Part shown: piece after piece, positions 33,898 to 44,997 of the stretch
Layout: each line of letters opens with the position of its first letter
Position numbering within the stretch: the first letter of the stretch is position 1
Assembly: GCF_011839805.1 (NCBI RefSeq)
Contig: NZ_VWPY01000015.1
Coordinates: 1 to 64,000 of the forward strand
Direction: 5' to 3'
Source: Kineococcus rubinsiae
Lineage (GTDB): Bacteria > Actinomycetota > Actinomycetes > Actinomycetales > Kineococcaceae
Length of the DNA stretch: 64,000 nucleotides
The notes under the pieces: model-generated
Seen by the model: the letters and a program-made list of their open reading frames with translations, nothing else
The model's database searches: none
What the model was told of the DNA's origin: nothing
Position numbers and translations under genes: made by a program

Positions 33898-34815
33898 TCA
33901 GGCGGCGTCGAGCTCCCGGCGGTCGGGCGGGTTCGCCCCCGCGCGCTGGACGGTGATGCTGGCCGAGCGCACGGCCGTGGCCACGAGCGCCTCGAGGGTG
34001 CCGAGGTCGAGGCGGCGCAGCGCCGGCAGCGCGTCGCGCCCGAGCAGGTCGTGGACCGCGAGGGCGTGCAGCAGACCGGACATGAACGCGTCGCCCGCGC
34101 CCACGGTGTCGACGACCTCGATGCGCGGGGCCGCGACCGCGAGCGACCCGGAGGCGCCCACGGCCACGGCGCCCGCACCGCCGCGGGTGACGACGACGAG
34201 CGCGGGCCCGCGCGACTGCCAGTCGCGGGCCACCTCGGTGACGTCGGCGCCCGGCAGCAGCCAAGCGATGTCCTCGTCGCTGGCCTTCACGACGTCCGCG
34301 ACGGCCACGAACTCCAAGACCCGGGCCAGGGCCTGCGCGGGGGAGTCGAAGAAGGCCGGGCGCACGTTCGGGTCGTAGCTCGTGGTCGTGCGGCCGCGGG
34401 CCGCGCTCAGCAGCGCCAGCGCCGCGTCGGCCCCGGGCGCCACGGCCGCGCCGATCGACCCGGTGTGCAGCACGTCGAGGCCGTCGGGCAGCGCGACGTC
34501 CGGGACCGACCACTCCAGGTCGAAGTCGTAGGTGGCCTTGCCCTCGGCGTCGATCTCCGCGCGCGCGACCGCGGTGCGGCCCGCGTCCACGGCGCCCGGC
34601 AGCAGCGCGACCCCGGCCGCGGCCAGGTGCTCGCGCAGCAGGCGGCCGTGCTCGTCGTCGCCCATCCGCGTCAGCAGCGACACGTCGTGGCCCAGGCGGC
34701 CGAGGCCGTAGGCGACGTTCATGGGGCTGCCGCCCGCGTGCTCGGTGGTGCGGCCGTCCGCGGCGCGGACGACGTCGACGAGCGCCTCGCCGACGACGAC
34801 CGCCCGCGCGCTCAC
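33898..34815 (-). CDS. PfkB-family sugar kinase (fructokinase-like)
   Basis: 305-residue ribokinase-superfamily enzyme. The N-terminal signature [15 protein letters not shown] binds sugar. The C-terminal signature [17 protein letters not shown] carries the catalytic Asp of GAGD. Best general match is fructokinase, making fructose-6-phosphate, but 2-keto-3-deoxy sugars or adenosine cannot be excluded. The GTG overlaps the glpX stop (GTGA), so the two are coupled. A kinase that makes fructose phosphate next to fructose-1,6-bisphosphatase fits hexose-phosphate metabolism. Confidence 0.88.
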   Translation of the reverse strand: MSARAVVVGEALVDVVRAADGRTTEHAGGSPMNVAYGLGRLGHDVSLLTRMGDDEHGRLLREHLAAAGVALLPGAVDAGRTAVARAEIDAEGKATYDFDLEWSVPDVALPDGLDVLHTGSIGAAVAPGADAALALLSAARGRTTTSYDPNVRPAFFDSPAQALARVLEFVAVADVVKASDEDIAWLLPGADVTEVARDWQSRGPALVVVTRGGAGAVAVGASGSLAVAAPRIEVVDTVGAGDAFMSGLLHALAVHDLLGRDALPALRRLDLGTLEALVATAVRSASITVQRAGANPPDRRELDAA

Positions 34816-35852
34816 CGCGGCCCCGTGAAGTCGACCGCGGAGTAGGCCTGCAGCTTGGAGAGGCGGTGCTCGCTCTCGACCCGGCGGATCGTGCCGGACT
34901 TCGAGCGCATGACGATGCTGGAGGTGCGGATCGAGTCGCCGTCGTAGCGGACCCCGCCGACGAGCTCGCCGTCGGTGATGCCCGTGACGACGAAGTAGAC
35001 GTTGTCGCTGTCCACCAGCGTCTGCGTGTCCAGCACGGCGCCCAGGTCGTGGCCGGCGTCGATCGCCCGCTGCCGCTCCTCGTCGTCCTGCGGCCACAGC
35101 CGGCCCTGGATCGTGCCGCCGAGGCAGTGGATCGCGCAGGCGGTGATGATCCCCTCGGGGGTGCCGCCGATGCCGAGCAGCATGTCGACGCCGGTGCCCT
35201 CGCGGGCGGCCATCACGGCGCCGGCGACGTCGCCGTCGGAGATGAACTTGATGCGCGCCCCGGCGGCCCGGATCTCCTCGGCCAGCTGCGCGTGCCGCGG
35301 GCGGTCCAGCACGCACACGGTGATGTCCTCCGCGGCGCGCTTGCGCGCCTTGGCCAGGCGGCGGATGTTCTCCTTCACGGGCAGCCGGATGTCCACCACG
35401 TCGGCGGCCTCGGCCCCCACGACGAGCTTCTCCATGTAGAACACGGCGCTCGGGTCGTACATCGTGCCGCGCTCGGCGACCGCGAGGACGGCCACGGCGT
35501 TGCTCATGCCGCGCGCGGTCAGCGTGGTCCCGTCGATCGGGTCGACCGCGACGTCGCACTCCGGGCCCGTGCCGTCGCCGACCTGCTCGCCGTTGTAGAG
35601 CATCGGGGCGTTGTCCTTCTCGCCCTCGCCGATGACGACGACGCCGTTCATGCTCACCGTGCCGATGAGGGTGCGCATGGCGTTGACCGCGGCCCCGTCG
35701 GCGCGGTTCTTGTCACCGCGCCCGACCCAGCGACCACCGGCCATGGCGGCCGCCTCGGTGACCCGCACCAGCTCCATCGCCAGGTTGCGGTCGGGAGCCT
35801 CCGTCCCGACCGCCAGGGACGGTGGGACCAGCGACGTGGGGGACTGCGACAT
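34812..35852 (-). CDS. glpX: fructose-1,6-bisphosphatase, class II
   Basis: 346-residue GlpX. It hydrolyses fructose-1,6-bisphosphate to fructose-6-phosphate, the committed step of gluconeogenesis, with Mg2+ or Mn2+. The metal-binding motif DPIDGTT is at 104-110, with [13 protein letters not shown] (about 73-85) and [17 protein letters not shown] typical of class II. Actinobacteria usually have only this class. The ATG at 35852 follows GGAGG. It is the first gene of a two-gene operon with the sugar kinase and is divergent from the DUF4245 gene, as in M. tuberculosis (Rv1099c/Rv1100). Confidence 0.96.
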   Translation of the reverse strand: MSQSPTSLVPPSLAVGTEAPDRNLAMELVRVTEAAAMAGGRWVGRGDKNRADGAAVNAMRTLIGTVSMNGVVVIGEGEKDNAPMLYNGEQVGDGTGPECDVAVDPIDGTTLTARGMSNAVAVLAVAERGTMYDPSAVFYMEKLVVGAEAADVVDIRLPVKENIRRLAKARKRAAEDITVCVLDRPRHAQLAEEIRAAGARIKFISDGDVAGAVMAAREGTGVDMLLGIGGTPEGIITACAIHCLGGTIQGRLWPQDDEERQRAIDAGHDLGAVLDTQTLVDSDNVYFVVTGITDGELVGGVRYDGDSIRTSSIVMRSKSGTIRRVESEHRLSKLQAYSAVDFTGPR

Positions 35853-35993
35853 CGGGAACCTCCAGGCTCGACTGGGGCGAAGCGTAGCGGCGCAGCCGCT
35901 CCGCGCCTCGCCGCCCGCCGGGCCCCCCGCGGGCCCCGCCGTGCGCACGGGGTCGGTGCGACGGCGCCGCGTCCGGTCGGTCACCATGACGGG

Positions 35994-36653
35994 GTGAGCA
36001 GTACCGGCGACCCCGTCTCGACCCAGACCTCCGAGGACCCGCGCGGGGTCCCGCGCCCCGCGCGCGGCGGGGGCAACGTGCGTTCTATGGTCATCTCGAT
36101 GGCCGTCATCGTCGGCATCGTGGCCGCCGTCGTCCTGCTCCTGCCGCGGCCCAGCAGCGTCCAGCAGCCCGCGGCCGACGTGCCGAACGCGGCCGCGGGT
36201 GCCGTCCGGACGCTGTCGTTCACCCCGCCCGTCCCGATCGGCCTCGACGGCTGGGAGGCGACGTCGGCGTCGGTCAACCGCTCCACCGACGACGTCCGCA
36301 CCTGGCACGTGGGCTACCGCACCGACGACGAGGAGTACGTCTCCATCGAGGTGGCGCGCGACGCGACGCCGACGTGGCAGCGCGCCCAGATCGCCGGCGG
36401 CGCCGCCGACGGCGAGCAGGTGATCGCCGGTCAGCCCTGGCAGCGCTTCCTGCAGCCCGAGCGGAACCGGCACAGCCTGGTGCGCGAGGAGGGCGGCGTC
36501 ACCGTCATCGCCACGGGCGACGGCGGGTACCCCGTCCTGGAGCAGCTCGTCGTCGCGCTCGAGGCCGGCTGGCAGGCCGCCGGCGTCACGTGGGGCGACC
36601 CGGCGGACCCGGCCGCGCCCGTCCCGACGCCCACGGACACCGCGGCGGCCTGA
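35994..36653 (+). CDS. DUF4245 membrane-anchored protein
   Basis: 219-residue protein of the DUF4245 family. A 30-residue cytoplasmic N-terminus is followed by one span (about 32-51, [19 protein letters not shown]). The exported ~150-residue domain has the family pattern: [20 protein letters not shown], then [18 protein letters not shown] and [18 protein letters not shown]. It keeps the divergent position next to glpX seen in mycobacteria. No function is known. The GTG at 35994 has no clear ribosome binding site and may be leaderless. The tail is Pro/Thr/Ala-rich. Confidence 0.82.
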   Translation: MSSTGDPVSTQTSEDPRGVPRPARGGGNVRSMVISMAVIVGIVAAVVLLLPRPSSVQQPAADVPNAAAGAVRTLSFTPPVPIGLDGWEATSASVNRSTDDVRTWHVGYRTDDEEYVSIEVARDATPTWQRAQIAGGAADGEQVIAGQPWQRFLQPERNRHSLVREEGGVTVIATGDGGYPVLEQLVVALEAGWQAAGVTWGDPADPAAPVPTPTDTAAA

Positions 36654-36683
36654 GGCTCCCGCCCGGCGGGGACGACCCGGCGC

Positions 36684-36995
36684 TCAGGCCGGGGGCGCCG
36701 CCGCGCCGCGCGCCGCGTCCAGCCGCGCCCGGGCGCCGTCGAGGAAGCGCTGGCAGCGGTCGGCGAGCGCCTCGCCGCGCTCCCACAGCGCCAGCGACTC
36801 CTCCAGGCCGGCGCCGCCCGTCTCCAGGCGGCGGACCACGTCCACGAGCTCGTCGCGCGCCTGCTCGTAGGTCAGGGCGTCGAGCTCCTGCGCGAGGGCC
36901 GCGGCCGCATCGGGAGCAGCTGCCGCACCGGGGGCAGCGTCGTCGGCGGCGTCGGGTTCCGGTGCGGCGGCGGGAGTCGTCGGGGTCTTCGGCAC
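36684..36995 (-). CDS. xseB: exodeoxyribonuclease VII small subunit
   Basis: 103-residue XseB. Several copies bind one XseA to make the single-strand nuclease used in repair. The family core is [20 protein letters not shown] followed by [20 protein letters not shown]. Here it is preceded by a ~40-residue Ala/Asp/Pro-rich disordered extension, which makes it longer than the usual 60-85 residues. It lies 9 bases after xseA on the same strand, as expected for an operon. Confidence 0.93.
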   Translation of the reverse strand: MPKTPTTPAAAPEPDAADDAAPGAAAAPDAAAALAQELDALTYEQARDELVDVVRRLETGGAGLEESLALWERGEALADRCQRFLDGARARLDAARGAAAPPA

Positions 36996-37004
36996 GCCGG
37001 AAGC

Positions 37005-38267
37005 CTAGGACGTCGCCGTCGCGGCGATCTCGCCGTCGGCCAGCCGCACGCGCAGGTCCGTGCCCGCGGGGGCGTCGCCGGGCGCGCGGACCAGGGCGCC
37101 GTCGCGGCGCTGGACGACGGCGTAGCCGCGGGCGAGCGTGGAGGCGGGGGACAGGGCCCGCACGGTCGAGCGCAGGTGCACGACGTCGACGCCGGCCCGG
37201 TCCAGGCGCGCGGCCAGCGCCGTCCGGGCGCGGCCCCGGGCCGCGTCGACCTCGGTGGCGCGGACGTCCACGAGCGTCTGCGGGCGCGCCAGCACGGGCC
37301 GGCTGCGCAGGGCCGCGAGGCCTGCGACCTCGCGCTCCACGCGCCCCTGCACCCCGCGCCGGGCGCGCGAGCGCAGCTGGGCCAGGCCCGCGAGCTCCTC
37401 GGCGACGTCCGGGACGACGAGCCGCGCGGCGTCGGTGGGGGTCGAGGCCCGCACGTCGGCGACGAGGTCGAGCAGCGGGGCGTCGACCTCGTGGCCGATG
37501 GCCGAGACGACGGGGGTGCGCACCGCCGCGACCGCCCGCACCAGCGCCTCGTTGCTGAAGGGCAGCAGGTCCTCGACGCTGCCGCCGCCGCGCGCGAGCA
37601 CCACGACCTCCACGGCCGGGTCGGCGTCCAGCTCCCGCAGGGCCGCGACGACCTCGGTCACGGCGTTGGGGCCCTGCACCGCCACCTCCCGCACCTCGAA
37701 GCGCACGGCCGGCCAGCGCAGCCGCGCGTTCTCCACGACGTCGCGCTCGGCGGCGCTCGCGCGCCCGCACACCAGCCCGACCACGGCGGGCAGGAAGGGC
37801 AGAGGGCGCTTGCGGGCCGCGTCGAAGAGGCCCTCCGCGCCGAGCAGCCGCTTGAGGTGCTCCAGGCGGGCCAGCAGCTCGCCCACGCCCACGGGCCGGA
37901 CGTCGTCGGCGGCCAGGCTCAGGGAGCCGCGCTTGGCGAAGAACTCCGGCTTGGCGTGCACGACGACGCGCGTGCCGTGGCCGAGGCCGTCGGGCAGGAC
38001 GTCGCGCAGCCGGGCCAGCACGCGCCGCGACAGGGTCACGGGCAGCGACATGTCCGTGTCGGCGTCGCGCAGGGTCACGAAGACGACGGAGGAGCCGGGG
38101 CGGTCGCTGACCTGGACGACCTGCCCCTCGACCCACGTCCACGGCATCTTCGCGATGTAGGCGTCCATCTTCGCGGCGAGCATCCGCACGGGCCACGGGT
38201 TCTCCGCCGTGGTGTCGCCGGCGGTGGTCGGGCGGCGCGGGGGAGCGGCGTCGGCGGAGGGCGTCAC
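37005..38267 (-). CDS. xseA: exodeoxyribonuclease VII large subunit
   Basis: 420-residue XseA, catalytic subunit. The N-terminal OB-fold binds DNA ([20 protein letters not shown]). The nuclease domain contains [15 protein letters not shown] and [15 protein letters not shown], followed by [20 protein letters not shown], then a coiled-coil region that recruits XseB. The GTG at 38267 is chosen because AGAGGA lies 8 bases upstream; the frame extends 13 codons further. It diverges from ispH, with a dispersed palindrome in the 142-base region between. Confidence 0.95.
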   Translation of the reverse strand: MTPSADAAPPRRPTTAGDTTAENPWPVRMLAAKMDAYIAKMPWTWVEGQVVQVSDRPGSSVVFVTLRDADTDMSLPVTLSRRVLARLRDVLPDGLGHGTRVVVHAKPEFFAKRGSLSLAADDVRPVGVGELLARLEHLKRLLGAEGLFDAARKRPLPFLPAVVGLVCGRASAAERDVVENARLRWPAVRFEVREVAVQGPNAVTEVVAALRELDADPAVEVVVLARGGGSVEDLLPFSNEALVRAVAAVRTPVVSAIGHEVDAPLLDLVADVRASTPTDAARLVVPDVAEELAGLAQLRSRARRGVQGRVEREVAGLAALRSRPVLARPQTLVDVRATEVDAARGRARTALAARLDRAGVDVVHLRSTVRALSPASTLARGYAVVQRRDGALVRAPGDAPAGTDLRVRLADGEIAATATS

Positions 38268-38316
38268 CCCCCGATCCTCTCGCGGCGGCCGCGCGGGCCG
38301 CCGCACCCCGCCCTCC

Positions 38317-38361
38317 CTGCCGCGATCGTGCAGGTGGTCCCTGCACGATCACGGCGGGCAG
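38317..38361. repeat. dispersed palindrome, copy 2
   Basis: CTGCCGCGATCGTGCAGG (38317-38334) pairs with CCTGCACGATCACGGC from 38340, with one mismatch; related to copies near 4911 and 55971. Unlike those, it lies between divergent genes (xseA and ispH), about 40 bases upstream of the ispH -10. Confidence 0.75.
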
Positions 38362-38397
38362 GGGTCGGTGGCGGGGTGGGGTCGGCCCGCGGCGACT

Positions 38398-38403
38398 TAC
38401 CAT
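38398..38403 (+). promoter_or_regulatory. -10 hexamer of leaderless ispH
   Basis: TACCAT ends 6 bases before the ispH GTG, and no ribosome binding site is present. Confidence 0.4.
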
Positions 38404-38409
38404 GGGCGC

Positions 38410-39492
38410 GTGACGCAGCAGCCCACCCTCGCCCCCGCGACCGCCCCCGACGGCGCCGCCTCCGCCGACGACTGCAACGACACGGCGGCGCTCGCGGGCG
38501 GCACGCAGCGGGCCGCGTGGGACGGCGGCAAGCGGGTCCTGCTCGCGGCGCCCCGCGGCTACTGCGCCGGGGTCGACCGCGCCGTCATCGCCGTGGAGAA
38601 GGCGCTGGAGCTCTACGGCGCCCCCGTGTACGTGCGCAAGGAGATCGTGCACAACAAGCACGTCGTGCGGACGCTGGAGGAGCGCGGGGCCGTCTTCGTC
38701 GACGAGACGAGCGCCGTGCCCGAGGGCGAGACCGTCGTGTTCTCCGCCCACGGGGTCAGCCCCGCGGTGCGCGAGGAGGCCGACGCGCGCTCGCTGAAGA
38801 CCATCGACGCCACGTGCCCGCTGGTCACCAAGGTGCACCGCGAGGCCACCCGGTTCGCCGAGCGGGACTACGAGATCCTCCTCATCGGCCACGAGGGCCA
38901 CGAGGAGGTCGAGGGGACCGCGGGCGAGGCGCCCGAGCACATCACGATCGTCGACTCCCCGGCCGCCGCGGACCTGATCCAGGTCAAGGACCCCGACCAC
39001 CTGGTGTGGCTGTCGCAGACCACGCTCAGCGTCGACGAGACGATGGAGACGGTGCGCCGGCTGCGCGAGCGGTTCCCGAACCTGCAGGACCCGCCCAGCG
39101 ACGACATCTGCTACGCCACCCAGAACCGCCAGGTGGCCGTGAAGAAGATCGCGCCCGAGGCCGACCTCGTCATCGTCGTCGGCTCGGCCAACTCCTCGAA
39201 CTCCGTGCGCCTCGTCGAGGTGGCGCTGGAGGCGGGGGCGCGCTCGTCGCACCGCGTCGACGGCGCCTTCGAGATCGAGGAGTCCTGGTTCGACGGCGTC
39301 ACGACCGTGGGCGTCACCTCCGGCGCCTCGGTGCCCGAGGTCCTCGTGCGCGACGTGATCACCTACCTCGCCGAGCGCGGCTACGGCTCCGTCGAGGAGG
39401 TCACCACGGCGCAGGAGGACCTCGTCTTCTCGCTGCCGACGGACCTGCGCAAGGACATCAAGCGCCGCCAGCTGCCCGTGACGCCCGTCTGA
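38410..39492 (+). CDS. ispH: 4-hydroxy-3-methylbut-2-enyl diphosphate reductase
   Basis: 360-residue IspH/LytB, last enzyme of the MEP pathway, giving isopentenyl and dimethylallyl diphosphate. The three Cys that hold the 4Fe-4S cluster are Cys52 ([10 protein letters not shown]), Cys136 (DATCPLVTK) and Cys234 ([11 protein letters not shown]). Other conserved parts include EIVHNKHVV and SAHGVSP. The ~40-residue N-terminal extension before [10 protein letters not shown] is common in actinobacteria. The GTG at 38410 has a -10 just ahead. The last 35 bases overlap the convergent rmuC end. Confidence 0.97.
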   Translation: MTQQPTLAPATAPDGAASADDCNDTAALAGGTQRAAWDGGKRVLLAAPRGYCAGVDRAVIAVEKALELYGAPVYVRKEIVHNKHVVRTLEERGAVFVDETSAVPEGETVVFSAHGVSPAVREEADARSLKTIDATCPLVTKVHREATRFAERDYEILLIGHEGHEEVEGTAGEAPEHITIVDSPAAADLIQVKDPDHLVWLSQTTLSVDETMETVRRLRERFPNLQDPPSDDICYATQNRQVAVKKIAPEADLVIVVGSANSSNSVRLVEVALEAGARSSHRVDGAFEIEESWFDGVTTVGVTSGASVPEVLVRDVITYLAERGYGSVEEVTTAQEDLVFSLPTDLRKDIKRRQLPVTPV

Positions 39493-40684
39493 TCGGGACG
39501 GCCCCCTCACCGGTCCTCTGGTCGGCCCCACGGCCGGTCTCGCCGTCCCCGAGCAGCTCGGGGGCGGTGAGCGGCCGCACGGCGTCCTCCAGCGGCGCCA
39601 CGACGGGCAGCTCGTCGTCGGCCAGGTCCAGCTCGCGGATGCGCCGCGCCGAGACCATCACCCGGCGCTCCAGCGTCCCGACGAAGCGGTTGTAGTCCTC
39701 CACCGCGCGGTGCAGCGTGCGGCCCAGCGACGCCGTGTGCCCGCCGAGGGTGCCCAGGCGCTCGTAGAGCTCCCGCCCGACGGCGAACAGCTCCCGGGCG
39801 TTGCCGGCCACGGCGTCCTGCTGCCACGTGAGCGCCACCGTGCGCAGCAGGGCCAGCAGCGTCGTCGGCGTCGCGAGCACCACGCGGCGGGACATGGCGT
39901 GCTCGACCAGCGTCGGGTCCGCTTCGCACGCGGCGGCCAGGAACGCCTCGCCTGGGATGAAGCAGACGACGACGTCGGGGGAGTCCTCGACGGCGGTGGC
40001 GTACTCCTTGGCCGCGAGGGCGTCGACGTGGCCGCGCAGGGCCCGCGCGTGGGCGGTCATCTCGGCGCGGCGGCCCAGCTCGTCGGGGGCCTCGCCCGCG
40101 CGCAGGAAGGCGGCCAGCGGCGCCTTGGCGTCGACCACGACGTGCTTGCCCCCCGGCAGGTTGACGACGAGGTCCGGGCGCACCGCGCGCCCCGAGCGCG
40201 TGGTCAGCGAGGCCTGCTCGGTGAAGTCGACGCGGTCGAGCATCCCCGCGTGCTCCACGACCCGGCGCAGCTGCACCTCGCCCCACGAGCCGCGCGAGCT
40301 GGAGGCCCGCAGCGCCCCGGCCAGGCTCGCCGTCTCGCTGCGCAGCGCCTCCGAGCCGGCCTGCACCGCGAGCAGCTGCTCGCTGAGGCGGGCGTACTGG
40401 GCCACCCGGTCGCGCTCCAGGGTCGCGACCTGGTGCTCCACGCGCCCCAGCGAGGCCGCGACCGGGTCGAGGGCGGCGCTCAGGCCCCGCTGCTCGCCGG
40501 CGCGCTGCTCCAGCTCCCCGACGCGCGTGCGCAGCAGGTCCCGCTCGGCCGCCAGGGCCGCGGTGGCCGGGGCCGCGGCCGCGCGCAGGCCCCAGCGGGC
40601 CACGAGCGCGCCGAGCAGCGCCCCGACGAGCAGCGCGCCCAGCAGCAGGGCGGCGAGCACGGGCAGGGAGGTGGACACGTCCAT
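39458..40684 (-). CDS. rmuC: DNA recombination protein RmuC homolog
   Basis: 408-residue RmuC-family protein. One N-terminal span (about 7-30) is followed by a coiled-coil region to about 130 and then the RmuC domain: [19 protein letters not shown], then [19 protein letters not shown] and [14 protein letters not shown]. RmuC limits recombination at inverted repeats and is thought to act as a membrane-tethered nuclease of the PD-(D/E)XK type; DAKAP supplies the core. The C-terminal ~40 residues are variable, and their codons overlap the ispH 3-prime end on the other strand. Confidence 0.9.
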   Translation of the reverse strand: MDVSTSLPVLAALLLGALLVGALLGALVARWGLRAAAAPATAALAAERDLLRTRVGELEQRAGEQRGLSAALDPVAASLGRVEHQVATLERDRVAQYARLSEQLLAVQAGSEALRSETASLAGALRASSSRGSWGEVQLRRVVEHAGMLDRVDFTEQASLTTRSGRAVRPDLVVNLPGGKHVVVDAKAPLAAFLRAGEAPDELGRRAEMTAHARALRGHVDALAAKEYATAVEDSPDVVVCFIPGEAFLAAACEADPTLVEHAMSRRVVLATPTTLLALLRTVALTWQQDAVAGNARELFAVGRELYERLGTLGGHTASLGRTLHRAVEDYNRFVGTLERRVMVSARRIRELDLADDELPVVAPLEDAVRPLTAPELLGDGETGRGADQRTGEGAVPIRRASRAAGGA

Positions 40685-40839
40685 GCCGCGGACTGTGCCA
40701 GCCGGTGCGGACAGGCCCGGCGCGACACGGCGGGCGGCGGCGCGGGGCCGGCCGGGAGCCCTCCGCAGGCCCCGCGGGAGCCGCCCGCGGACCGTGCGCG
40801 GCGGGGCGACGCGCCGGGCGCGGGTAAGGTCTTGTACCC

Positions 40840-41925
<1,086 letters not shown>

Positions 41926-42199
41926 GGACGGGCCGGGAGCCGACCGCGGGGGAGCTGGGAGCCGGTGCAGGGTGACCGGAACGCAACACGATCGTCACCT
42001 GTTGCCCCGGGCGATTGTGTACCGTCGGCAAACGGTCCTCACCGCCCGCGACCACGCTCGGCCCGCGGTGCGGGGGGCCGGACGGGGCCGGGACGCGCCG
42101 CGGGCTCAGGCCGGGCTCGGCGGGATCATCGAAGGTGAAGTGTTAGCGTTCTGCCCGATCGTTCTAGGTGGACATCCTGCCCGGCAGGAGTCCCCGTGC

Positions 42200-42216
42200 T
42201 TGGTCATCGTGACCAA
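42200..42216. promoter_or_regulatory. dyad in the 5' region of the oligopeptide importer operon
   Basis: TTGGTCA-TCG-TGACCAA has perfect 7-bp arms, 28-44 bases upstream of the TTG start. It resembles GntR/FadR-type operators (TGGTC...GACCA) but could be an mRNA hairpin. The whole gene-free stretch 41926-42243 (318 bases) also holds an imperfect GGTGAC...GTCACC repeat (41971-41999). I see no confident -35/-10 pair. Confidence 0.45.
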
Positions 42217-42243
42217 CTGACGTGTCACAGGAGGAGTTCCACC

Positions 42244-43944
42244 TTGAGCAGCTTCCAGCCGGACGAGAAGCCCACCCGCATCGGCCGGGTCGGCGGTCCC
42301 GTCCTCTCCCGCCGTGACGGCCTGCGCAGCGCCCTCGGCGCCGCGGCCCTCCTCGCCCTCGCTGCCTGCGGCGGCAACGACGACGAGCCCTCGGGCGACG
42401 AGTCGACCGGCGGCGCGAGCTCGACCGAGCCCGTCACCGCGTGGGGCGGCGAGCCGCAGAACCCGCTGGTGCCGACCAACACCAACGAGACCGGCGGCGG
42501 CAAGATCCTCGACGCGATCTTCGCGGGCCTCGTCTTCTACCAGGCCGACGGCAAGCCCGTGAACGACCTCGCCGAGTCGATCGAGACGACCGACGCGCAG
42601 AACTACACCATCAAGATCAAGGCCGACCAGAAGTTCTCGGACGGTTCCCCGGTCACCGCGACGTCCTTCGTGGACGCGTGGAACTACGGCGCGCTGGTGA
42701 CGAACGCGCAGCTGAACAGCTACTTCTTCGAGCCGATCGTCGGCTACGCCGAGGTCAGCGCCGAGCCGCCCACCGCGCAGACGATGTCCGGCCTGAAGGT
42801 CGTCGACGACAACACGTTCACCGTCGCCCTGACCCAGCCGGAGTCCGACTTCCCGCTGCGCCTCGGCTACTCCTCGTTCTACCCGCTGCCCGCCTCGGCG
42901 TTCACCGACATCAAGGCGTTCGGCGAGAACCCGGTCGGCAACGGCCCGTACAAGCTGGCCGAGACGGGCGCCTGGAAGCACAACGAGCGCATCGACCTCG
43001 TCGTCAACGACGCCTACGCCGGTGGCCGCAAGGCGAAGAACGGTGGCCTGTCCATCGTCTTCTACGCCAGCCTCGACACCGCCTACTCCGACCTGACCTC
43101 GGGCAACCTCGACACCCTCGACGCCCTGCCCGACAGCGCGCTGGCGACCTTCGAGTCCGACCTGGGCGACCGCGCGGTCAACCAGCCCTCCGCGGTGTTC
43201 CAGTCCTTCACCATCCCGCAGGGGCTCGAGCACTTCCAGGGCGACGAGGGCAAGCTGCGCCGCCAGGCGATCTCCTACGCGATCGACCGCGCGTCGATCT
43301 GCAAGGCCGTCTTCCAGGGCACCCGCACGCCGGCCAAGGACTTCACGTCCCCCGTCATCGCCGGTTACTCCGAGACGATCCCGGGCAACGAGGTCCTGAG
43401 CTTCGACGCGGCCAAGGCCAAGGCGCTCTGGGCGCAGGCCGAGGCGATCTCGCCCTACTCCGGCACCTTCACCATCGGCTACAACTCCGACGGTGGGCAC
43501 CAGACGTGGGTGGACGCCACGACCGCCAGCATCCGCCAGACCCTCGGCATCCAGGCCGAGGGTGCGCCGTACGCGACGTTCGCGCAGCTGCGCTCCGACG
43601 TCACCGACCGCACCATCAAGGGCGCGTTCCGCACGGGCTGGCAGGCCGACTACCCCGGTCTGTACAACTTCCTCGCCCCGATCTACGCGACCGGTGCGGG
43701 CTCCAACGACGGTGACTACACCAACCCCGAGTTCGACGGGCTGCTGAAGCAGGCCGCGGCCGAGACCGACGCGGACGCGTCGCAGAAGCTGCTGCAGCAG
43801 GCGCAGGAGCTCCTCTTCAAGGACCTCCCCGCGATCCCGCTGTGGTACTCCAACGCCACGGGCGGGTTCGGCGAGAGCGTGTCCGACGTGAAGTTCGGCT
43901 GGAACAGCGTCCCGATCTACGACGCGATCACCAAGCAGGCCTGA
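42244..43944 (+). CDS. oligopeptide ABC importer, substrate-binding lipoprotein
   Basis: 566-residue OppA/DppA-family solute-binding protein. The signal contains a twin arginine (LSRRDGLRSAL, Arg23-Arg24) and ends in a lipobox at Cys42 (ALAAC), so it may be a Tat-exported lipoprotein. Family landmarks include DLAESIETTDAQNYTIKI, FSDGSPVTATSFVDAWNY and NPVGNGPYKLAE, with a C-terminal DLPAIPLWYSN. The start is TTG at 42244, with AGGAGGAG upstream at proper spacing. It is the first gene of a four-gene peptide importer operon. A partial hairpin after it would allow excess binding protein. The substrate is probably a peptide. Confidence 0.93.
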   Translation: MSSFQPDEKPTRIGRVGGPVLSRRDGLRSALGAAALLALAACGGNDDEPSGDESTGGASSTEPVTAWGGEPQNPLVPTNTNETGGGKILDAIFAGLVFYQADGKPVNDLAESIETTDAQNYTIKIKADQKFSDGSPVTATSFVDAWNYGALVTNAQLNSYFFEPIVGYAEVSAEPPTAQTMSGLKVVDDNTFTVALTQPESDFPLRLGYSSFYPLPASAFTDIKAFGENPVGNGPYKLAETGAWKHNERIDLVVNDAYAGGRKAKNGGLSIVFYASLDTAYSDLTSGNLDTLDALPDSALATFESDLGDRAVNQPSAVFQSFTIPQGLEHFQGDEGKLRRQAISYAIDRASICKAVFQGTRTPAKDFTSPVIAGYSETIPGNEVLSFDAAKAKALWAQAEAISPYSGTFTIGYNSDGGHQTWVDATTASIRQTLGIQAEGAPYATFAQLRSDVTDRTIKGAFRTGWQADYPGLYNFLAPIYATGAGSNDGDYTNPEFDGLLKQAAAETDADASQKLLQQAQELLFKDLPAIPLWYSNATGGFGESVSDVKFGWNSVPIYDAITKQA

Positions 43945-43959
43945 GAGGCTCTGCACGAC

Positions 43960-43993
43960 GGGGGTGGGTCGGCCTGACGGTCGGCCCACCCCC
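43960..43993 (+). terminator. attenuating hairpin between binding protein and permease genes
   Basis: GGGGGTGGG (43960-43968) pairs with CCCACCCCC (43985-43993). Placed between the first and second operon genes, it probably raises the binding-protein to permease ratio by partial termination or RNA protection. Confidence 0.6.
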
Positions 43994-44070
43994 GCCGCGT
44001 GGGCGGCCCCTCGCCCCGCGGCCGAGGAAGCGGACGGGCCCTGCGGGGTACCCGTCGGAGGAGGCCAAGG

Positions 44071-44997
44071 ATGGGTATTTACATCGGGCGGCGCCTGCTG
44101 CAGATGATCCCGGTGTTCATCGGCGCGACCCTGCTGATCTACGCGATGGTCTTCCTGCTCCCGGGGGACCCCATCGCCGCGCTGTTCGGCGACAAGCCCG
44201 TGAGCCCGGGCGTCGCGGCCCAGCTCCGGGCGCAGTACCACCTGGACCAGCCGTTCCTGGTGCAGTACCTGCTGTTCCTCAAGGGGGTCTTCACCCTCGA
44301 CCTCGGCAACACGTTCTCCGGGCAGCCCGTCATCGACGTGATGGCCCGCGCGTTCCCCGTCACCATCCGCCTGACCGTCGTGGCCATCATCGTCGAGGCC
44401 GTGCTCGGGATCGTCGTGGGCCTGCTCGCCGGCCTGCGCCGCGGCGGCTGGTTCGACTCCCTCTCGCTGTTCGTCTCGCTGCTGGTCATCGCGGTGCCGA
44501 TCTTCGTCATCGGCTTCGTGGCCCGGTACGTGTTCGCGGAGAAGCTGCGCTGGATCAAGGCCTCCGTCGGGCCCGACCCGACGTGGAGCCAGCTGCTCAT
44601 CCCCGGCATCGTCCTGGGTTCGGTCTCCTTCGCCTACGTCCTCCGGCTCACGCGGAACTCCGTCGCCGAGAACCTCACCGCGGACCACGTGCGGACCGCG
44701 ACCGCCAAGGGCCTCAAGCCCGGCCGCGTCCTCACGGTGCACGTGCTGCGGAACTCGCTCATCCCCGTGGTCACCTTCCTCGGCACCGACGTCGGCGGCC
44801 TGATGGCCGGCGCGGTCGTCACCGAGGGCATCTTCAACATCCCCGGGGTCGGCGGCACGCTCTACCAGGCGATCATCCGCACCGAGGGCGCGACCGTGGT
44901 CGCCTTCGTCACCGTCCTGGTGATCATCTACCTGGTGGTCAACCTCCTCGTCGACCTGCTCTACGCCGTCCTCGACCCCAGGATCCGCTATGTCTGA
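44071..44997 (+). CDS. oligopeptide ABC importer permease, DppB/OppB type
   Basis: 308-residue permease with six spans. The N-terminus MGIYIGRRLLQMIPVFIGAT and the following LLPGDPIAALFGDKP are typical of the DppB/OppB subgroup. The ATPase-docking loop is ADHVRTATAKGLKPGRVLTV. The ATG at 44071 follows GGAGGAGG. It overlaps the next permease by 8 bases. It forms one half of the channel that receives peptide from the lipoprotein encoded upstream. Confidence 0.94.
   Translation: MGIYIGRRLLQMIPVFIGATLLIYAMVFLLPGDPIAALFGDKPVSPGVAAQLRAQYHLDQPFLVQYLLFLKGVFTLDLGNTFSGQPVIDVMARAFPVTIRLTVVAIIVEAVLGIVVGLLAGLRRGGWFDSLSLFVSLLVIAVPIFVIGFVARYVFAEKLRWIKASVGPDPTWSQLLIPGIVLGSVSFAYVLRLTRNSVAENLTADHVRTATAKGLKPGRVLTVHVLRNSLIPVVTFLGTDVGGLMAGAVVTEGIFNIPGVGGTLYQAIIRTEGATVVAFVTVLVIIYLVVNLLVDLLYAVLDPRIRYV

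Noticed and set aside
37176-39695. Very long open frames antisense to or out of frame with real genes (for example 37176-39695 and 39801-41975 on plus)
   Set aside because: In DNA with such GC bias, stop codons are rare in the shadow frames. The translations are low-complexity Arg/Pro/Gly/Ala with no domain, and they cover well-supported xseA, ispH, rmuC and ychF.
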